A stretch of DNA of 64,000 nt from DATFVA01 sp963745945 (GTDB lineage: Bacteria > Bacteroidota > Ignavibacteria > Ignavibacteriales > Ignavibacteriaceae). Both the position numbers and the translations under genes were made by a program. The stretch is from positions 91,187 through 155,186 of the forward strand of contig CAVUZG010000009.1 of assembly GCA_963745945.1 (NCBI GenBank). The letters run 5' to 3'. Below are positions 28,137-35,988 of the stretch, in pieces. Within the stretch, counting starts at the first letter, position 1, and each line of letters opens with the position of its first letter. The notes under the pieces were generated by a model. It was not told the DNA's origin. It was given only the letters and a program-made list of their open reading frames with translations, and did not search any database.

Positions 28137-28993
28137 TAAAATTCCTTCAGATATTAATTTTCTGCTTATCAATTTCTTTTCAATTGATTTATTCTCAATC
28201 CAAAATTAATTTCCATTCTCCGGACAATACTAAATTATTTGCTGATTATCTTTTTTGTGAAAAAGATTATTTGCGTGCGTTTGATGAATACAATGATTAT
28301 CTAAAATCCAATTATAATGATACAGTTGAATTCAAAGCCGGATTATCACTTCAAAAAATCAGTTCCTATGATAAAGCTTTATCCTTATTTAATGAGATCA
28401 ACAAAACATCGCATTTTTATTCTGATGCTGGAAAGGAATATGCCCGTACACTTTTTCTAAAAAAAGATTTTGCATTGCTGCGTAAAAAGTTTCAGGAGTC
28501 CGATTCTTCGAATAACTCCGATATATTCATAAGCAGATTAAATAAAATAACATATCTGTACACAGATGAAGCTTTGCCCTATGGACAAAATTTTATTTCA
28601 TTATTTCCTGAAAATGAACAAAGCTATCTAAAAAAGTTTTATGATTGGAAGAATGATCCTCCGTATAAAAGCCCTCTGCTTGCCGGAATTCTTTCAGCGG
28701 TGGTTCCGGGTTTAGGAAAAGTTTATACTGAAAATTACACGGATGGTCTATTTGCTGCAATTCTCACGGGTGTATTTGGATATCTCGCGTATACAAATTT
28801 CAAAGCTGATCATAAGTTCAGAGCATGGACATTTACCGGAGTTTCAGCTTTCTTTTACGCTGGAAATATTTATGGTTCGGCAGCTTCAGCGCAGATTTAT
28901 AATGCAAAAATCAGGTTTAATTTTGAAATGGAGCTGCACAACTTCCTTGATGCTTTTCATTATCTCTCCGGTGATTATAATTTTTGCAGATGA
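28133..28993 (+). CDS. TPR-like membrane protein with PGLGxxY motif, paralog A
   Basis: 286 residues. A signal peptide (LQILIFCLSISFQLIYSQ) is followed by TPR-like helices (FADYLFCEKDYLRAFDEYNDYL, ISSYDKALSLFNEIN). Near residue 180 a hydrophobic region opens with AGILSAVVPGLGKVYTENYTDG and contains two or three membrane segments. The PGxGxxYxxxYxxG motif recurs in the next gene, which has the same architecture. Similar motifs occur in DUF5683-type proteins. It overlaps yidD by four bases and the next gene by four. The function is unknown. Confidence 0.7.
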   Translation: MIKFLQILIFCLSISFQLIYSQSKINFHSPDNTKLFADYLFCEKDYLRAFDEYNDYLKSNYNDTVEFKAGLSLQKISSYDKALSLFNEINKTSHFYSDAGKEYARTLFLKKDFALLRKKFQESDSSNNSDIFISRLNKITYLYTDEALPYGQNFISLFPENEQSYLKKFYDWKNDPPYKSPLLAGILSAVVPGLGKVYTENYTDGLFAAILTGVFGYLAYTNFKADHKFRAWTFTGVSAFFYAGNIYGSAASAQIYNAKIRFNFEMELHNFLDAFHYLSGDYNFCR

Positions 28994-29829
28994 AATTATT
29001 TTATATAAAATATTTCGCTATTTTTTTCCTTTTAAATTTTTCTCTTGTTTTCAGCCAGGAAACTCTAAAAGATCAATATGAATACTCACTTGGGTTGTAC
29101 AAACAAGAAAAATATTTTGATACTGTTACAGAACTAAAAAGATTAAACTATTTTGATAAAGAAAAAGAGTATGTCTTTCAGTCAAATTTATTGATGGGAA
29201 AAGCTTATAAAGAAGGGGGTAAATTTTCAGATGCACTCAAATATTTTACTCTTGCAGAAATCAAAGCAGAAAATGACACTGACTTATTTGATGCGAAAAT
29301 CTATTCAGTAAGGGTTAATATTCTAAGAAGAACCACACAGCAGGCACTCAGACTTTTAGATCAGATTCAAGACGATAAGAAATTTAAGAACCGGACAAGT
29401 GAAATAGATTACTGGCGGGGCTGGGCTTATATCTTTGCAGATAATTGGGATAAAGCTGAAAAACAATTTGCTTTAATAAAAAATGATTCATTAAAAATAC
29501 TATGTGCAAATGTTTCTTCAGATAAATACAATGTTACAACCGCAAAAATTCTTTCCTATTTAATTCCCGGTGCCGGGCAATTTTATACAGGACATTATTT
29601 AAGTGGAATCCTCTCACTTGGATGGAACGCTTTGTGGGGATATCTAACCGTAAAAGCATTTGTTGATGATAGAATATTTGACGGATTTGTAATTGGAAAT
29701 TTTTTATGGCTCAGGTTTTATGTTGGTAATCTTCAAAATGCGGAAAAATTTGCTGAAGAAACGAATTTAATTATTGCTAACAAAGCTTTATCATATCTTC
29801 AAAATCAATATAAAGGTGAAAAACCTTAA
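28990..29829 (+). CDS. TPR-like membrane protein with PGAGQFY motif, paralog B
   Basis: 279 residues from ATG 28990, which overlaps the previous stop as ATGA; a TTG six bases earlier is also possible. A signal peptide (AIFFLLNFSLVFSQ) precedes TPR-like helices (LLMGKAYKEGGKFSDALKYF). The C-terminal third has LSYLIPGAGQFYTGHYLSG and membrane segments. It is the paralog of the preceding gene by shared order of parts and the PGxGxxYxxxYxxG motif, so the pair probably arose by tandem duplication. The function is unknown. Confidence 0.7.
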   Translation: MKLFYIKYFAIFFLLNFSLVFSQETLKDQYEYSLGLYKQEKYFDTVTELKRLNYFDKEKEYVFQSNLLMGKAYKEGGKFSDALKYFTLAEIKAENDTDLFDAKIYSVRVNILRRTTQQALRLLDQIQDDKKFKNRTSEIDYWRGWAYIFADNWDKAEKQFALIKNDSLKILCANVSSDKYNVTTAKILSYLIPGAGQFYTGHYLSGILSLGWNALWGYLTVKAFVDDRIFDGFVIGNFLWLRFYVGNLQNAEKFAEETNLIIANKALSYLQNQYKGEKP

Positions 29830-29893
29830 TCAGAGATTTAATCCCTAATAAAACCATTGGATATTAAATGAAATTCATTTTAAATTGAACTTC

Positions 29894-29924
29894 AGTGATT
29901 TAATCACTTGGAGAGAGACTCTCC
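29894..29924. repeat. Two adjacent short palindromes upstream of lemA
   Basis: AGTGATTTAATCACT (29894-29908, perfect 7+1+7) is followed directly by GGAGAGAGACTCTCC (29910-29924, 6-bp arms, AGA loop). The pair lies 18-48 bases before the lemA Shine-Dalgarno. It resembles a REP-like dispersed element, though a role in lemA leader structure is possible. Confidence 0.45.
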
Positions 29925-29951
29925 TTTAATTTCAACCATTTGGAGGCCTTA

Positions 29952-30557
29952 ATGAAAAGAGGTATGGTAATTGGCTGCGCTGTAGGCGGATTCATTCTTG
30001 TTGTTGTTGCGATTATGGTTATCTGGGGAATAAGCGCATATAACAATCTTGTTACTTTGAATGAATCAGTTAACCAAAGCTGGAGCCAGGTAGAAAATCA
30101 GTATCAACGCAGAGCAGATTTGATACCCAATCTTGTAAATACAGTTAAGGGTTATGCTAATTTTGAACGGGGAGTACTTACAGATGTAACTGAAGCGCGT
30201 GCCAAAGTAAGCCAGATGAATATAACCCCTGAGGTTCTTAATGACCCGCAGGCATTTCAGAAATTCCAGCAGATGCAGGGACAGTTATCTGGTGCTTTAT
30301 CCAGATTGCTCGTGACTGTAGAAAATTATCCTGAACTAAAAGCGAATGAGAATTTTCTTCAATTGCAGGCTCAGCTTGAAGGTACTGAAAACAGAATTTC
30401 CGTTGAGAGAAAAAGATTTAATGAGACAGTTCAAACTTATAACACTACTATAAAAAGATTCCCTAACACAATTTTTGCATCAGTATTTGGATTCCAGCAG
30501 AAACAGTATTTTCAATCAACAGCGGGATCGGAGACACCGCCTAAGGTAGAATTTTAG
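29952..30557 (+). CDS. lemA: LemA family protein
   Basis: 201 residues from ATG 29952, chosen because GGAGG at 29942-29946 is well spaced. One N-terminal membrane helix (MVIGCAVGGFILVVVAIMVIW) is followed by the helical LemA domain: NESVNQSWSQVENQYQRRADLIPNLV, LKANENFLQLQAQLEGTENRI, and the end NTIFASVFGF. LemA proteins are membrane-anchored with a helical cytoplasmic or periplasmic bundle; their role is unclear. It is followed at 6 bases by a TPM-domain protein, a common pair. Confidence 0.9.
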   Translation: MKRGMVIGCAVGGFILVVVAIMVIWGISAYNNLVTLNESVNQSWSQVENQYQRRADLIPNLVNTVKGYANFERGVLTDVTEARAKVSQMNITPEVLNDPQAFQKFQQMQGQLSGALSRLLVTVENYPELKANENFLQLQAQLEGTENRISVERKRFNETVQTYNTTIKRFPNTIFASVFGFQQKQYFQSTAGSETPPKVEF

Positions 30558-30562
30558 TTTTA

Positions 30563-31282
30563 ATGAAAAAAATATTTTTATTCCTGCTCATTATTTCGGC
30601 TGCATTTGCACAACCTGAAATTCCGCAGCTTAAATATTGGGCAAATGATTTTACGAATACTTTAAATCAGAATCAGGTAAGTACCTTAAATACTGAATTA
30701 AAAACTTTCCAGGATTCTACCAGCAACCAGGTTATTTTTTTAATGATCTCTACTCTGAATAATTATCCTCTTGAGTATTATTCAATGGATGTTGCAAAGA
30801 AAAATAAAATTGGGACTAAAGAGCATGATAACGGTGTACTCTTTCTTGTTGTAAAACAAGACAGACAAATGCGGATTGAAGTGGGGTACGGATTGGAAGG
30901 AGCTTTGCCGGATGCACTTGCAAGTTCTATTATCAGGAATGTTATAAAACCTCATTTCAGGAATGAACAATATTACCAGGGTGTTAAAGCCGGGCTGGAT
31001 GCAATAATCTCTGCTGTTAAAGGGGAGTATGTTGCCAAAAAAAATCCGGATAATGTAGAAAAGAAAACTCCAATTGGTACAATATTGATGATCATTTTCT
31101 TTATTATAATATTCTTTTTAAGAGGCGGGGGAAGAAGAGGAGGGATCGGCAGTGCGATATTGTGGGGAGGAATGCTGGGAGGCTTCGGAGGTTCGGGAGG
31201 CAGGAGTGGTGGAGGGGGATTCGGAGGATTCAGCGGAGGCGGTGGTTCTTTTGGAGGCGGCGGAGCAAGCGGAGGCTGGTGA
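30563..31282 (+). CDS. TPM-domain (YgcG-like) membrane protein
   Basis: 239 residues. A signal peptide (IFLFLLIISAAFA) is followed by a TPM domain (YWANDFTNTLNQNQVSTLNTEL ... FLVVKQDRQMRIEVGYGLEGALPD). Then comes one membrane helix (IGTILMIIFFIIIFFL) and a glycine-rich tail of about 40 residues ending GGGGASGGW. TPM domains are suggested phosphatase or photosystem-assembly-like folds. It is paired with lemA, as in many bacteria, and both probably act at the membrane. Confidence 0.85.
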   Translation: MKKIFLFLLIISAAFAQPEIPQLKYWANDFTNTLNQNQVSTLNTELKTFQDSTSNQVIFLMISTLNNYPLEYYSMDVAKKNKIGTKEHDNGVLFLVVKQDRQMRIEVGYGLEGALPDALASSIIRNVIKPHFRNEQYYQGVKAGLDAIISAVKGEYVAKKNPDNVEKKTPIGTILMIIFFIIIFFLRGGGRRGGIGSAILWGGMLGGFGGSGGRSGGGGFGGFSGGGGSFGGGGASGGW

Positions 31283-31436
31283 AATAATAACAGCTTTCTG
31301 CAGAACTTCATTGATGTTTTGTTTCACTTTTAGTAACATTGTTCCGATTCTTTTTGAAGTTAGTTCAAAAAAATTAATTTACTCTTATTCATCCCATGAA
31401 TATCCAATTTAAGATTTTATAACAGGAGAAATTATT

Positions 31437-31769
31437 ATGGCAATAATGATAACTGAAGAATGCATAAACTGCGGTGCCTGTGAGCCTGAGTGCCCTAACA
31501 CGGCAATTTACGAAGGTGCAGCAGAATGGGAACTCGCCGGAAAAAATTATGGTGAGAATGATGCAGCACCAAGCGGTTCGCAGGGTTTTTTTTCAAATGA
31601 TTTCTTCTTTATCGTTCCGGATAAATGTACAGAATGTAAAGGCTTTCACGATGAACCACAATGTGCAGCAGTTTGTCCTGTTGATTGCTGTATACCAGAT
31701 CCCAATCATGTTGAAGATGAAGAAACACTTCTTAAGAAAAAAGATTATCTTGATCAGCTTGGCAGATAG
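31437..31769 (+). CDS. 2[4Fe-4S] ferredoxin, YfhL-type
   Basis: 110 residues. The first cluster motif is CINCGACEPECP, the second CTECKGFHDEPQCAAVCPVDCC, with the CxxC-x8-CxxxC spacing and inserted segment of YfhL-like ferredoxins, plus a C-terminal tail (PDPNHVEDEETLLKKK). It transfers electrons; the partner is unknown. AGGAGA precedes the ATG. It is closely related to the gene at 32050 (same CINCGACEPECPN and HDEPQC), so the two are tandem paralogs. A terminator follows. Confidence 0.93.
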   Translation: MAIMITEECINCGACEPECPNTAIYEGAAEWELAGKNYGENDAAPSGSQGFFSNDFFFIVPDKCTECKGFHDEPQCAAVCPVDCCIPDPNHVEDEETLLKKKDYLDQLGR

Positions 31770-31791
31770 TTGCAATTTTGACTGAATTTAG

Positions 31792-31815
31792 AGGGTGCTT
31801 TAAGCACCCTTTTTT
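31792..31815 (+). terminator. Rho-independent terminator after the first ferredoxin
   Basis: AGGGTGC (31792-31798) pairs with GCACCCT (31804-31810), with two further A-T pairs possible, and is followed by a run of six T. Confidence 0.85.
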
Positions 31816-32049
31816 GTATCTACCGTCACAAATTCTCATCAAATCTGAGAAATCTCAACCACCCATTCTCTTTTCTGAAAACATAAATCTACAGCGTTTA
31901 ATAAGAAATCATCTTTTTCATCCATTTTTTAGAAATTCAGAATAGATTCATAAGATAATACCCGGATCTTCTCAATGGCATACTTTTGGTGTAAACCAAA
32001 GCATCAAAAGATAGTGTAATTCATAAAATAGAGATAAAAGGAGAAAGTA

Positions 32050-32322
32050 ATGGCATACCTGATAAATGAAGAATGTATAAACTGCGGAGCTTGTGAACCT
32101 GAATGCCCGAATAATGCCATTTATGAAGGCGGACACGAATGGGAATTAGATGGTAACAATTATGGAGAAGGCGCTGCTGCACCATCTGGAAAATCAGGAT
32201 TTTATTCAAATGATTATTTCTATATAGTTCCTGATAAATGTACTGAATGTGAAGGTTTTCATGATGAACCACAATGTGTTTCGGTTTGTCCGGTTGACAG
32301 TGTTCTTAAAATTGAAGATTAA
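32050..32322 (+). CDS. 2[4Fe-4S] ferredoxin, second tandem copy
   Basis: 90 residues, with the same two cluster motifs as its upstream paralog (CINCGACEPECPN; CTECEGFHDEPQCVSVCPVDS) but a shorter C-terminus ending VLKIED, lacking the PDPNHV tail. AAGGAGAAAG precedes the ATG. No terminator separates it from the GGGGA-repeat RNA element that begins about 20 bases after its stop, so that RNA may be its 3' untranslated region. Confidence 0.93.
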   Translation: MAYLINEECINCGACEPECPNNAIYEGGHEWELDGNNYGEGAAAPSGKSGFYSNDYFYIVPDKCTECEGFHDEPQCVSVCPVDSVLKIED

Positions 32323-32341
32323 TTAGTTCTTAGAAATTATT

Positions 32342-32545
32342 GCTGCAGGGGAGTAGCGGTAAGATAGCTTGGGGATTGTGGCCAGGGGAGACTGGAAACA
32401 ATGAGCTCTGGGGAGTTTTGGCACCAGGGGAGTCTGGTTAAAAGACTCATTTGGGGATTTGACCAGGGGAGTTTTGCTGTGGGGGTTGCACCAGGTAAAA
32501 AGATATCACGGGGACGGAAAAGGGCACCTTATTGGTGCCCTTTTC
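32342..32545 (+). ncRNA. Candidate structured RNA with repeated GGGGA motifs
   Basis: A ~200-nt non-coding element. GGGGA occurs at 32348, 32371, 32385, 32410, 32427, 32453, 32466 and 32510, plus GGGGG at 32481. Hand folding gives GCUGC/GUAGC closing loop AGGGGA (32342-32357); CCAG/CUGG closing GGGAGA (32382-32395) inside AUUGU/ACAAU; ACCAG/CUGGU closing GGGAGU (32423-32438) inside UUUU/AAAA; and CUGUG with CA-CAG closing a G-rich loop (32477-32494). A degenerate ~40-nt unit (GGGGA...CCAGGGGAG) repeats about four times. It ends in a terminator. It matches no RNA family I recognise; the layout is like CsrB/RsmZ protein-sponge RNAs. Confidence 0.55.
32518..32545 (+). terminator. Rho-independent terminator ending the GGGGA-repeat element
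   Basis: AAAAGGGCACC, loop TTATT, GGTGCCCTTTT: a stem of at least 7 GC-rich base pairs extended by A-T pairs, followed by T residues. It defines the 3' end of the RNA candidate. Confidence 0.88.
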
Positions 32546-32649
32546 TAGTTTAAATATTTAGCATAATTGTGACTCTTCAAAATTCCTTTCACCTTTATCA
32601 AATCTTATTTAACTTTAAAATTCAGAAGAATAAATAACTATAGGTTTAT

Positions 32650-33495
32650 ATGAAAATTGGCAAATATTCCGTTCATATTATTGATTCAGGTTATGTTGGA
32701 TTAGACGGTGGGGCAATGTTTGGAATTGTTCCTAAACCCCTCTGGGAAATAACTAATCCTACAGATAGTGCAAATAGAATCAAACTTGCAACTCGAAATC
32801 TTCTGCTTGTTTCTGATTCAAAAAAAATTCTTATCGATACCGGAATGGGTAAAAAATGGAATGAAAAAAATCAGGAAATTTATGCTATTGATCAGCAAAC
32901 TTCCTCAATGGAGAAATCACTTTCAAACTTAAATATTAAACCAGGGGAAATTTCCGATGTTATTTTAACGCACCTTCATTTTGATCATACCGGCGGCTCT
33001 ACATTAATAAAGGATGGTAAATTAGAACCTGCTTTTCCCAATGCAACTTATTATGTGCAGAAACAAAATTACAATTGGGCAATAAATCCCTCCGAAAGAG
33101 ATAAAGGCAGTTATATTAAAGATAACTTCATTCCTTTAAAAGAAGCCGGAGTTCTGATGCAAATAGAGGGTGAGAAACAGTTTGATGATGAAATTGATTT
33201 TATAATCGTAAACGGACATACTTTTGGTCAGCAAATGATAAAACTATTTGATTCATCAAACACCTTTCTTTACTGTTGCGATCTTATTCCCACCACTTCT
33301 CATATTCCCATTCCTTATGTTATGGGATATGATTTGCAGCCGCTTGTTACCGTGGAGGAAAAGAAGAAAATATTAAAAACTGCAGTAGAGGAAAATTGGA
33401 AATTATTTTTTGAACACGATCCGGAAACTGCTTACGCTACTTTAGCCGCCACAGAAAAAGGGATCAGAATTAAAGAAAAATTTAAATCATTTTGA
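32650..33495 (+). CDS. MBL-fold metallo-hydrolase
   Basis: 281 residues. The zinc motif THLHFDHTGG (HxHxDH) is flanked by ILIDTGMGKKW, with the later ligands in NGHTFGQQ and CCDLIPT. The family includes lactonases, phosphodiesterases and thioesterases; the layout resembles AttM/AiiA-type lactonases, but that subgroup call is weak. The stop TGA overlaps the ATG of the Rieske gene (TGATG), so the two are translationally coupled. Confidence 0.85.
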   Translation: MKIGKYSVHIIDSGYVGLDGGAMFGIVPKPLWEITNPTDSANRIKLATRNLLLVSDSKKILIDTGMGKKWNEKNQEIYAIDQQTSSMEKSLSNLNIKPGEISDVILTHLHFDHTGGSTLIKDGKLEPAFPNATYYVQKQNYNWAINPSERDKGSYIKDNFIPLKEAGVLMQIEGEKQFDDEIDFIIVNGHTFGQQMIKLFDSSNTFLYCCDLIPTTSHIPIPYVMGYDLQPLVTVEEKKKILKTAVEENWKLFFEHDPETAYATLAATEKGIRIKEKFKSF

Positions 33496-33821
33496 TGGAA
33501 GGATTTAAGAAGATTTGCAATGTTGCCGAATTAAAAAATAATTCAGGTAAGAGATTTATTGTTGATGATGTAGATGTTGCAGTCTTTAAAATAGATAATA
33601 GAATTTATGCTTTAAGTAATGTTTGTCCCCACCAGCATTCTCCATTAATTTATGATGGTTTTTTAGAAGACGGATGTGTTGTTTGTCCCGCACATGGTTG
33701 GATGTTTAATCTTGAAACAGGCAAAACTCGCACGGGGCAAAGAGGACTCAGTTCATTCGAAGTTAAAGTTGAAAACGAAATTGTTTTTGCAAAAGTTTTT
33801 AAAAAAGTTTTGAATTGGTAG
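33495..33821 (+). CDS. Rieske [2Fe-2S] ferredoxin-like protein
   Basis: 108 residues from ATG 33495. Cluster ligands are in NVCPHQHSPLIYD (CxH) and VVCPAHGWMFN (CxxH), with GKTRTGQRG after. It is a stand-alone Rieske protein of NirD or dioxygenase-ferredoxin type. It probably passes electrons, but no oxygenase or reductase is adjacent. Coupling to the MBL hydrolase gene suggests a joint role that I cannot specify. Confidence 0.85.
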   Translation: MEGFKKICNVAELKNNSGKRFIVDDVDVAVFKIDNRIYALSNVCPHQHSPLIYDGFLEDGCVVCPAHGWMFNLETGKTRTGQRGLSSFEVKVENEIVFAKVFKKVLNW

Positions 33822-33874
33822 CACAGGGAAAAAAAGATAAAAGTGATAACAGGAAATAAGTAGTAAAAAATAAA

Positions 33875-34819
33875 GTGAAACTAACGAATGAAATAGTTGA
33901 AGAAAAAGCAAGAAGACTGGGTTTCGATCTGGTTGGTTTTGCTAAAGCAGAAATATTAAATGAAGAAACAGATAATCTGAAGAAATGGCTTGAGTCAGGT
34001 TATCATTCCCAAATGAAATATATGGAACGCAATTATGAGAAGCGAAAAGATATACGTAAAGTTTTTCGGAAAGCGAAGAGTGTAATTTCCCTGGGACTAA
34101 ATTATTATACTCCGTATAAATACTCAGAAGAAACCGACGAAGGAAAAACTGGCCTACCGGCAGGCAAGGTTTCAAGGTATGCCTGGGGAAAAGATTATCA
34201 TCTAGTAATTTGGAATAAACTTAAAATTCTTGAAAAAGAGTTACGTGAAATTGATCCTAAATTCAAATCTCTTTCATACGTAGATACCGGACCAGTTATG
34301 GACAAAGCTTGGGCTGTTAGAGCCGGAATTGGCTGGCTGGGAAAACATACTAATGTTATAAACCCTAATATCGGGAGTTGGTTTTTTATAGCAAATGTAA
34401 TTACTAATTATAATTTTAGTTATTCAGAATTAATTACAGATCATTGCGGAACCTGTACTGCATGCCTGGAAGCATGTCCCACAAATGCAATAACGGACGC
34501 ATATGTTGTGGATTCCAATAAATGTATATCTTATCTGACAATAGAAAATAAAAATGAAATTCCTGAATCTTTCAAACACAGCTTTGATAACTGGATCTTC
34601 GGCTGCGACATTTGCCAGGATGTCTGTCCCTGGAATATAAAATTCAGTGAAAATTGTGAAGTGGAGGAGTTTAATCCCATTGAAGCTAAAACTGCAATTG
34701 ATTTATTTGATGTTCTTAAAATGGATGATGAAACTTTTAACAACAGGTTTAAAGAAAGTCCTGTTAAACGGGCTAAGTTATCAGGATTAAAAAGAAACGC
34801 TTCATTTCTTTTAAAGTAA
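33875..34819 (+). CDS. queG: Epoxyqueuosine reductase QueG
   Basis: 314 residues, starting at GTG 33875. The C-terminal region has two 4Fe-4S motifs, HCGTCTACLEACPTNAI and CDICQDVCPWN, and the cobalamin-binding domain includes YVDTGPVMDKAWAVRAGIGWLGKHTN. It reduces epoxyqueuosine to queuosine in tRNA, using cobalamin. An unusual feature is residues TGLPAGK (about 90-96), encoded by the palindromic repeat at 34151-34169. It lies between the NYY(T)P region and the SRYAWGKDYH motif, so the repeat has inserted in frame without breaking the gene. Confidence 0.93.
   Translation: MKLTNEIVEEKARRLGFDLVGFAKAEILNEETDNLKKWLESGYHSQMKYMERNYEKRKDIRKVFRKAKSVISLGLNYYTPYKYSEETDEGKTGLPAGKVSRYAWGKDYHLVIWNKLKILEKELREIDPKFKSLSYVDTGPVMDKAWAVRAGIGWLGKHTNVINPNIGSWFFIANVITNYNFSYSELITDHCGTCTACLEACPTNAITDAYVVDSNKCISYLTIENKNEIPESFKHSFDNWIFGCDICQDVCPWNIKFSENCEVEEFNPIEAKTAIDLFDVLKMDDETFNNRFKESPVKRAKLSGLKRNASFLLK
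34151..34169 (-). repeat. GCCTGCCGGTAGGC palindromic repeat, copy 2 (inside queG)
   Basis: Read on the minus strand this is CCTTGCCTGCCGGTAGGCC, nearly identical to the copies at 57189-57208 and 20690-20709. It is located in the queG coding sequence and adds roughly TGLPAGK in frame. Confidence 0.75.
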
Positions 34820-34942
34820 ATAAATTTTAAAACTCATAATAGTAATTCGTAAATTTGTTCTTTAGTAAATTTACTTCGGAATCTTTTAAAGTAAATAGTA
34901 ATCTAATGTATACTTCTTATTTATAGTTATCATGGAGTTAAA

Positions 34943-35905
34943 ATGTCTGATTCAGAAAAAAATCAAAATCATCATAAAATAATAATTATCGGCTCAGGAC
35001 CAGCTGGATTTACCGCAGCTTTATATAATGCAAGGGCTAATTTAAATCCAGTAATTTTTGAGGGCATGCAGCCAGGCGGTCAATTGACCATTACAACCGA
35101 AGTAGAAAATTATCCCGGGTATGAAACCGGAATAATGGGTCCCGAACTAATGGATGTTATGCGTAAACAAGCGCATCGTTTCGGAGCTCAATCTTTTTAT
35201 AAAGAAATTACCCAGGTAGATTTTTCAAAAAGACCATTTGTTTTGAAATCATATGATGAGACTTACACTGCTGATGCAGTTATTGTAGCAACCGGCGCGT
35301 CAGCTAAATTACTGGGAATTGAAAGTGAAAAAACTTTTATGGGTTACGGTGTTTCAGCTTGCGCAACGTGTGATGGTTTCTTTTTCAAAAATTTAAAGGT
35401 TCTAGTTGTTGGCGGCGGGGATACTGCAATGGAGGAAGCTAACTTCTTAACAAAGTTTGCATCAGAAGTTACAATCGTTCACAGAAGAGAAGAATTCCGT
35501 GCCTCTAAAATTATGTATGATAGAGCTAAGAAAAATCCGAAGATTAAATTTCTCACCAATAAAGTGGTAAAGGAAGTATTAGGAAAGGAAGAAGATGGTA
35601 AAAAAGTAATGACCGGAGTTTTACTCGAAGATACAAAAAACCATTCAACTTCGGAACTTGCCGTTGATGGGCTATTCATTGGGATCGGACATAAACCAAA
35701 TACCGAACTTTTCACCGGCATTCTTGATATGGATGAAACTGGTTATCTTAAAGTTCAGGAAGGTTCCACATATACAAATATTCCAGGAGTATTTGCGGCA
35801 GGAGATGTAGCTGATAAAACTTACAGACAGGCAATTACTGCTGCAGGGTCAGGTTGTATGGCTGCAATTGATGCCGAACGTTGGCTTGAATCTCAGGAAA
35901 GTTAA
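34943..35905 (+). CDS. trxB: Thioredoxin reductase
   Basis: 320 residues. FAD motif GSGPAGFTAALY, redox pair CATC in SACATCDGFF, NADPH motif GGGDTAMEEA, and C-terminal GVFAAGDVADKTYRQA. It reduces thioredoxin with NADPH in the cytoplasm. It is a single gene between queG and a strong terminator. Confidence 0.96.
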   Translation: MSDSEKNQNHHKIIIIGSGPAGFTAALYNARANLNPVIFEGMQPGGQLTITTEVENYPGYETGIMGPELMDVMRKQAHRFGAQSFYKEITQVDFSKRPFVLKSYDETYTADAVIVATGASAKLLGIESEKTFMGYGVSACATCDGFFFKNLKVLVVGGGDTAMEEANFLTKFASEVTIVHRREEFRASKIMYDRAKKNPKIKFLTNKVVKEVLGKEEDGKKVMTGVLLEDTKNHSTSELAVDGLFIGIGHKPNTELFTGILDMDETGYLKVQEGSTYTNIPGVFAAGDVADKTYRQAITAAGSGCMAAIDAERWLESQES

Positions 35906-35937
35906 AAATCAATCTAAAAACAATAATTTCTTTATCA

Positions 35938-35968
35938 CTTAGCCTGCATTTTCGCAGGCTAAGTTTTT
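35938..35968. terminator. Bidirectional Rho-independent terminator
   Basis: CTTAGCCTGC (35938-35947) and GCAGGCTAAG (35954-35963) form a perfect 10-bp stem around ATTTTC, followed by TTTTTA. It lies between the converging trxB and DUF6249 genes and could serve both. Confidence 0.9.
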
Positions 35969-35988
35969 ATTAAATCCTTTTGCCGGAT

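Noticed and set aside
28743..29081. A 112-codon frame across the two membrane paralogs
   Set aside because: It is out of frame with both real genes, whose signal peptides and motifs are clear.
30973..31412. Pro-rich and Glu/Gly-rich frames opposite or beside the TPM gene
   Set aside because: They are by-products of the glycine-rich tail coding sequence read in other frames.
32342..32545. G-quadruplex in the G-rich element
   Set aside because: The G-runs are 13-29 bases apart, too far for a standard quadruplex; hairpins explain the sequence better.
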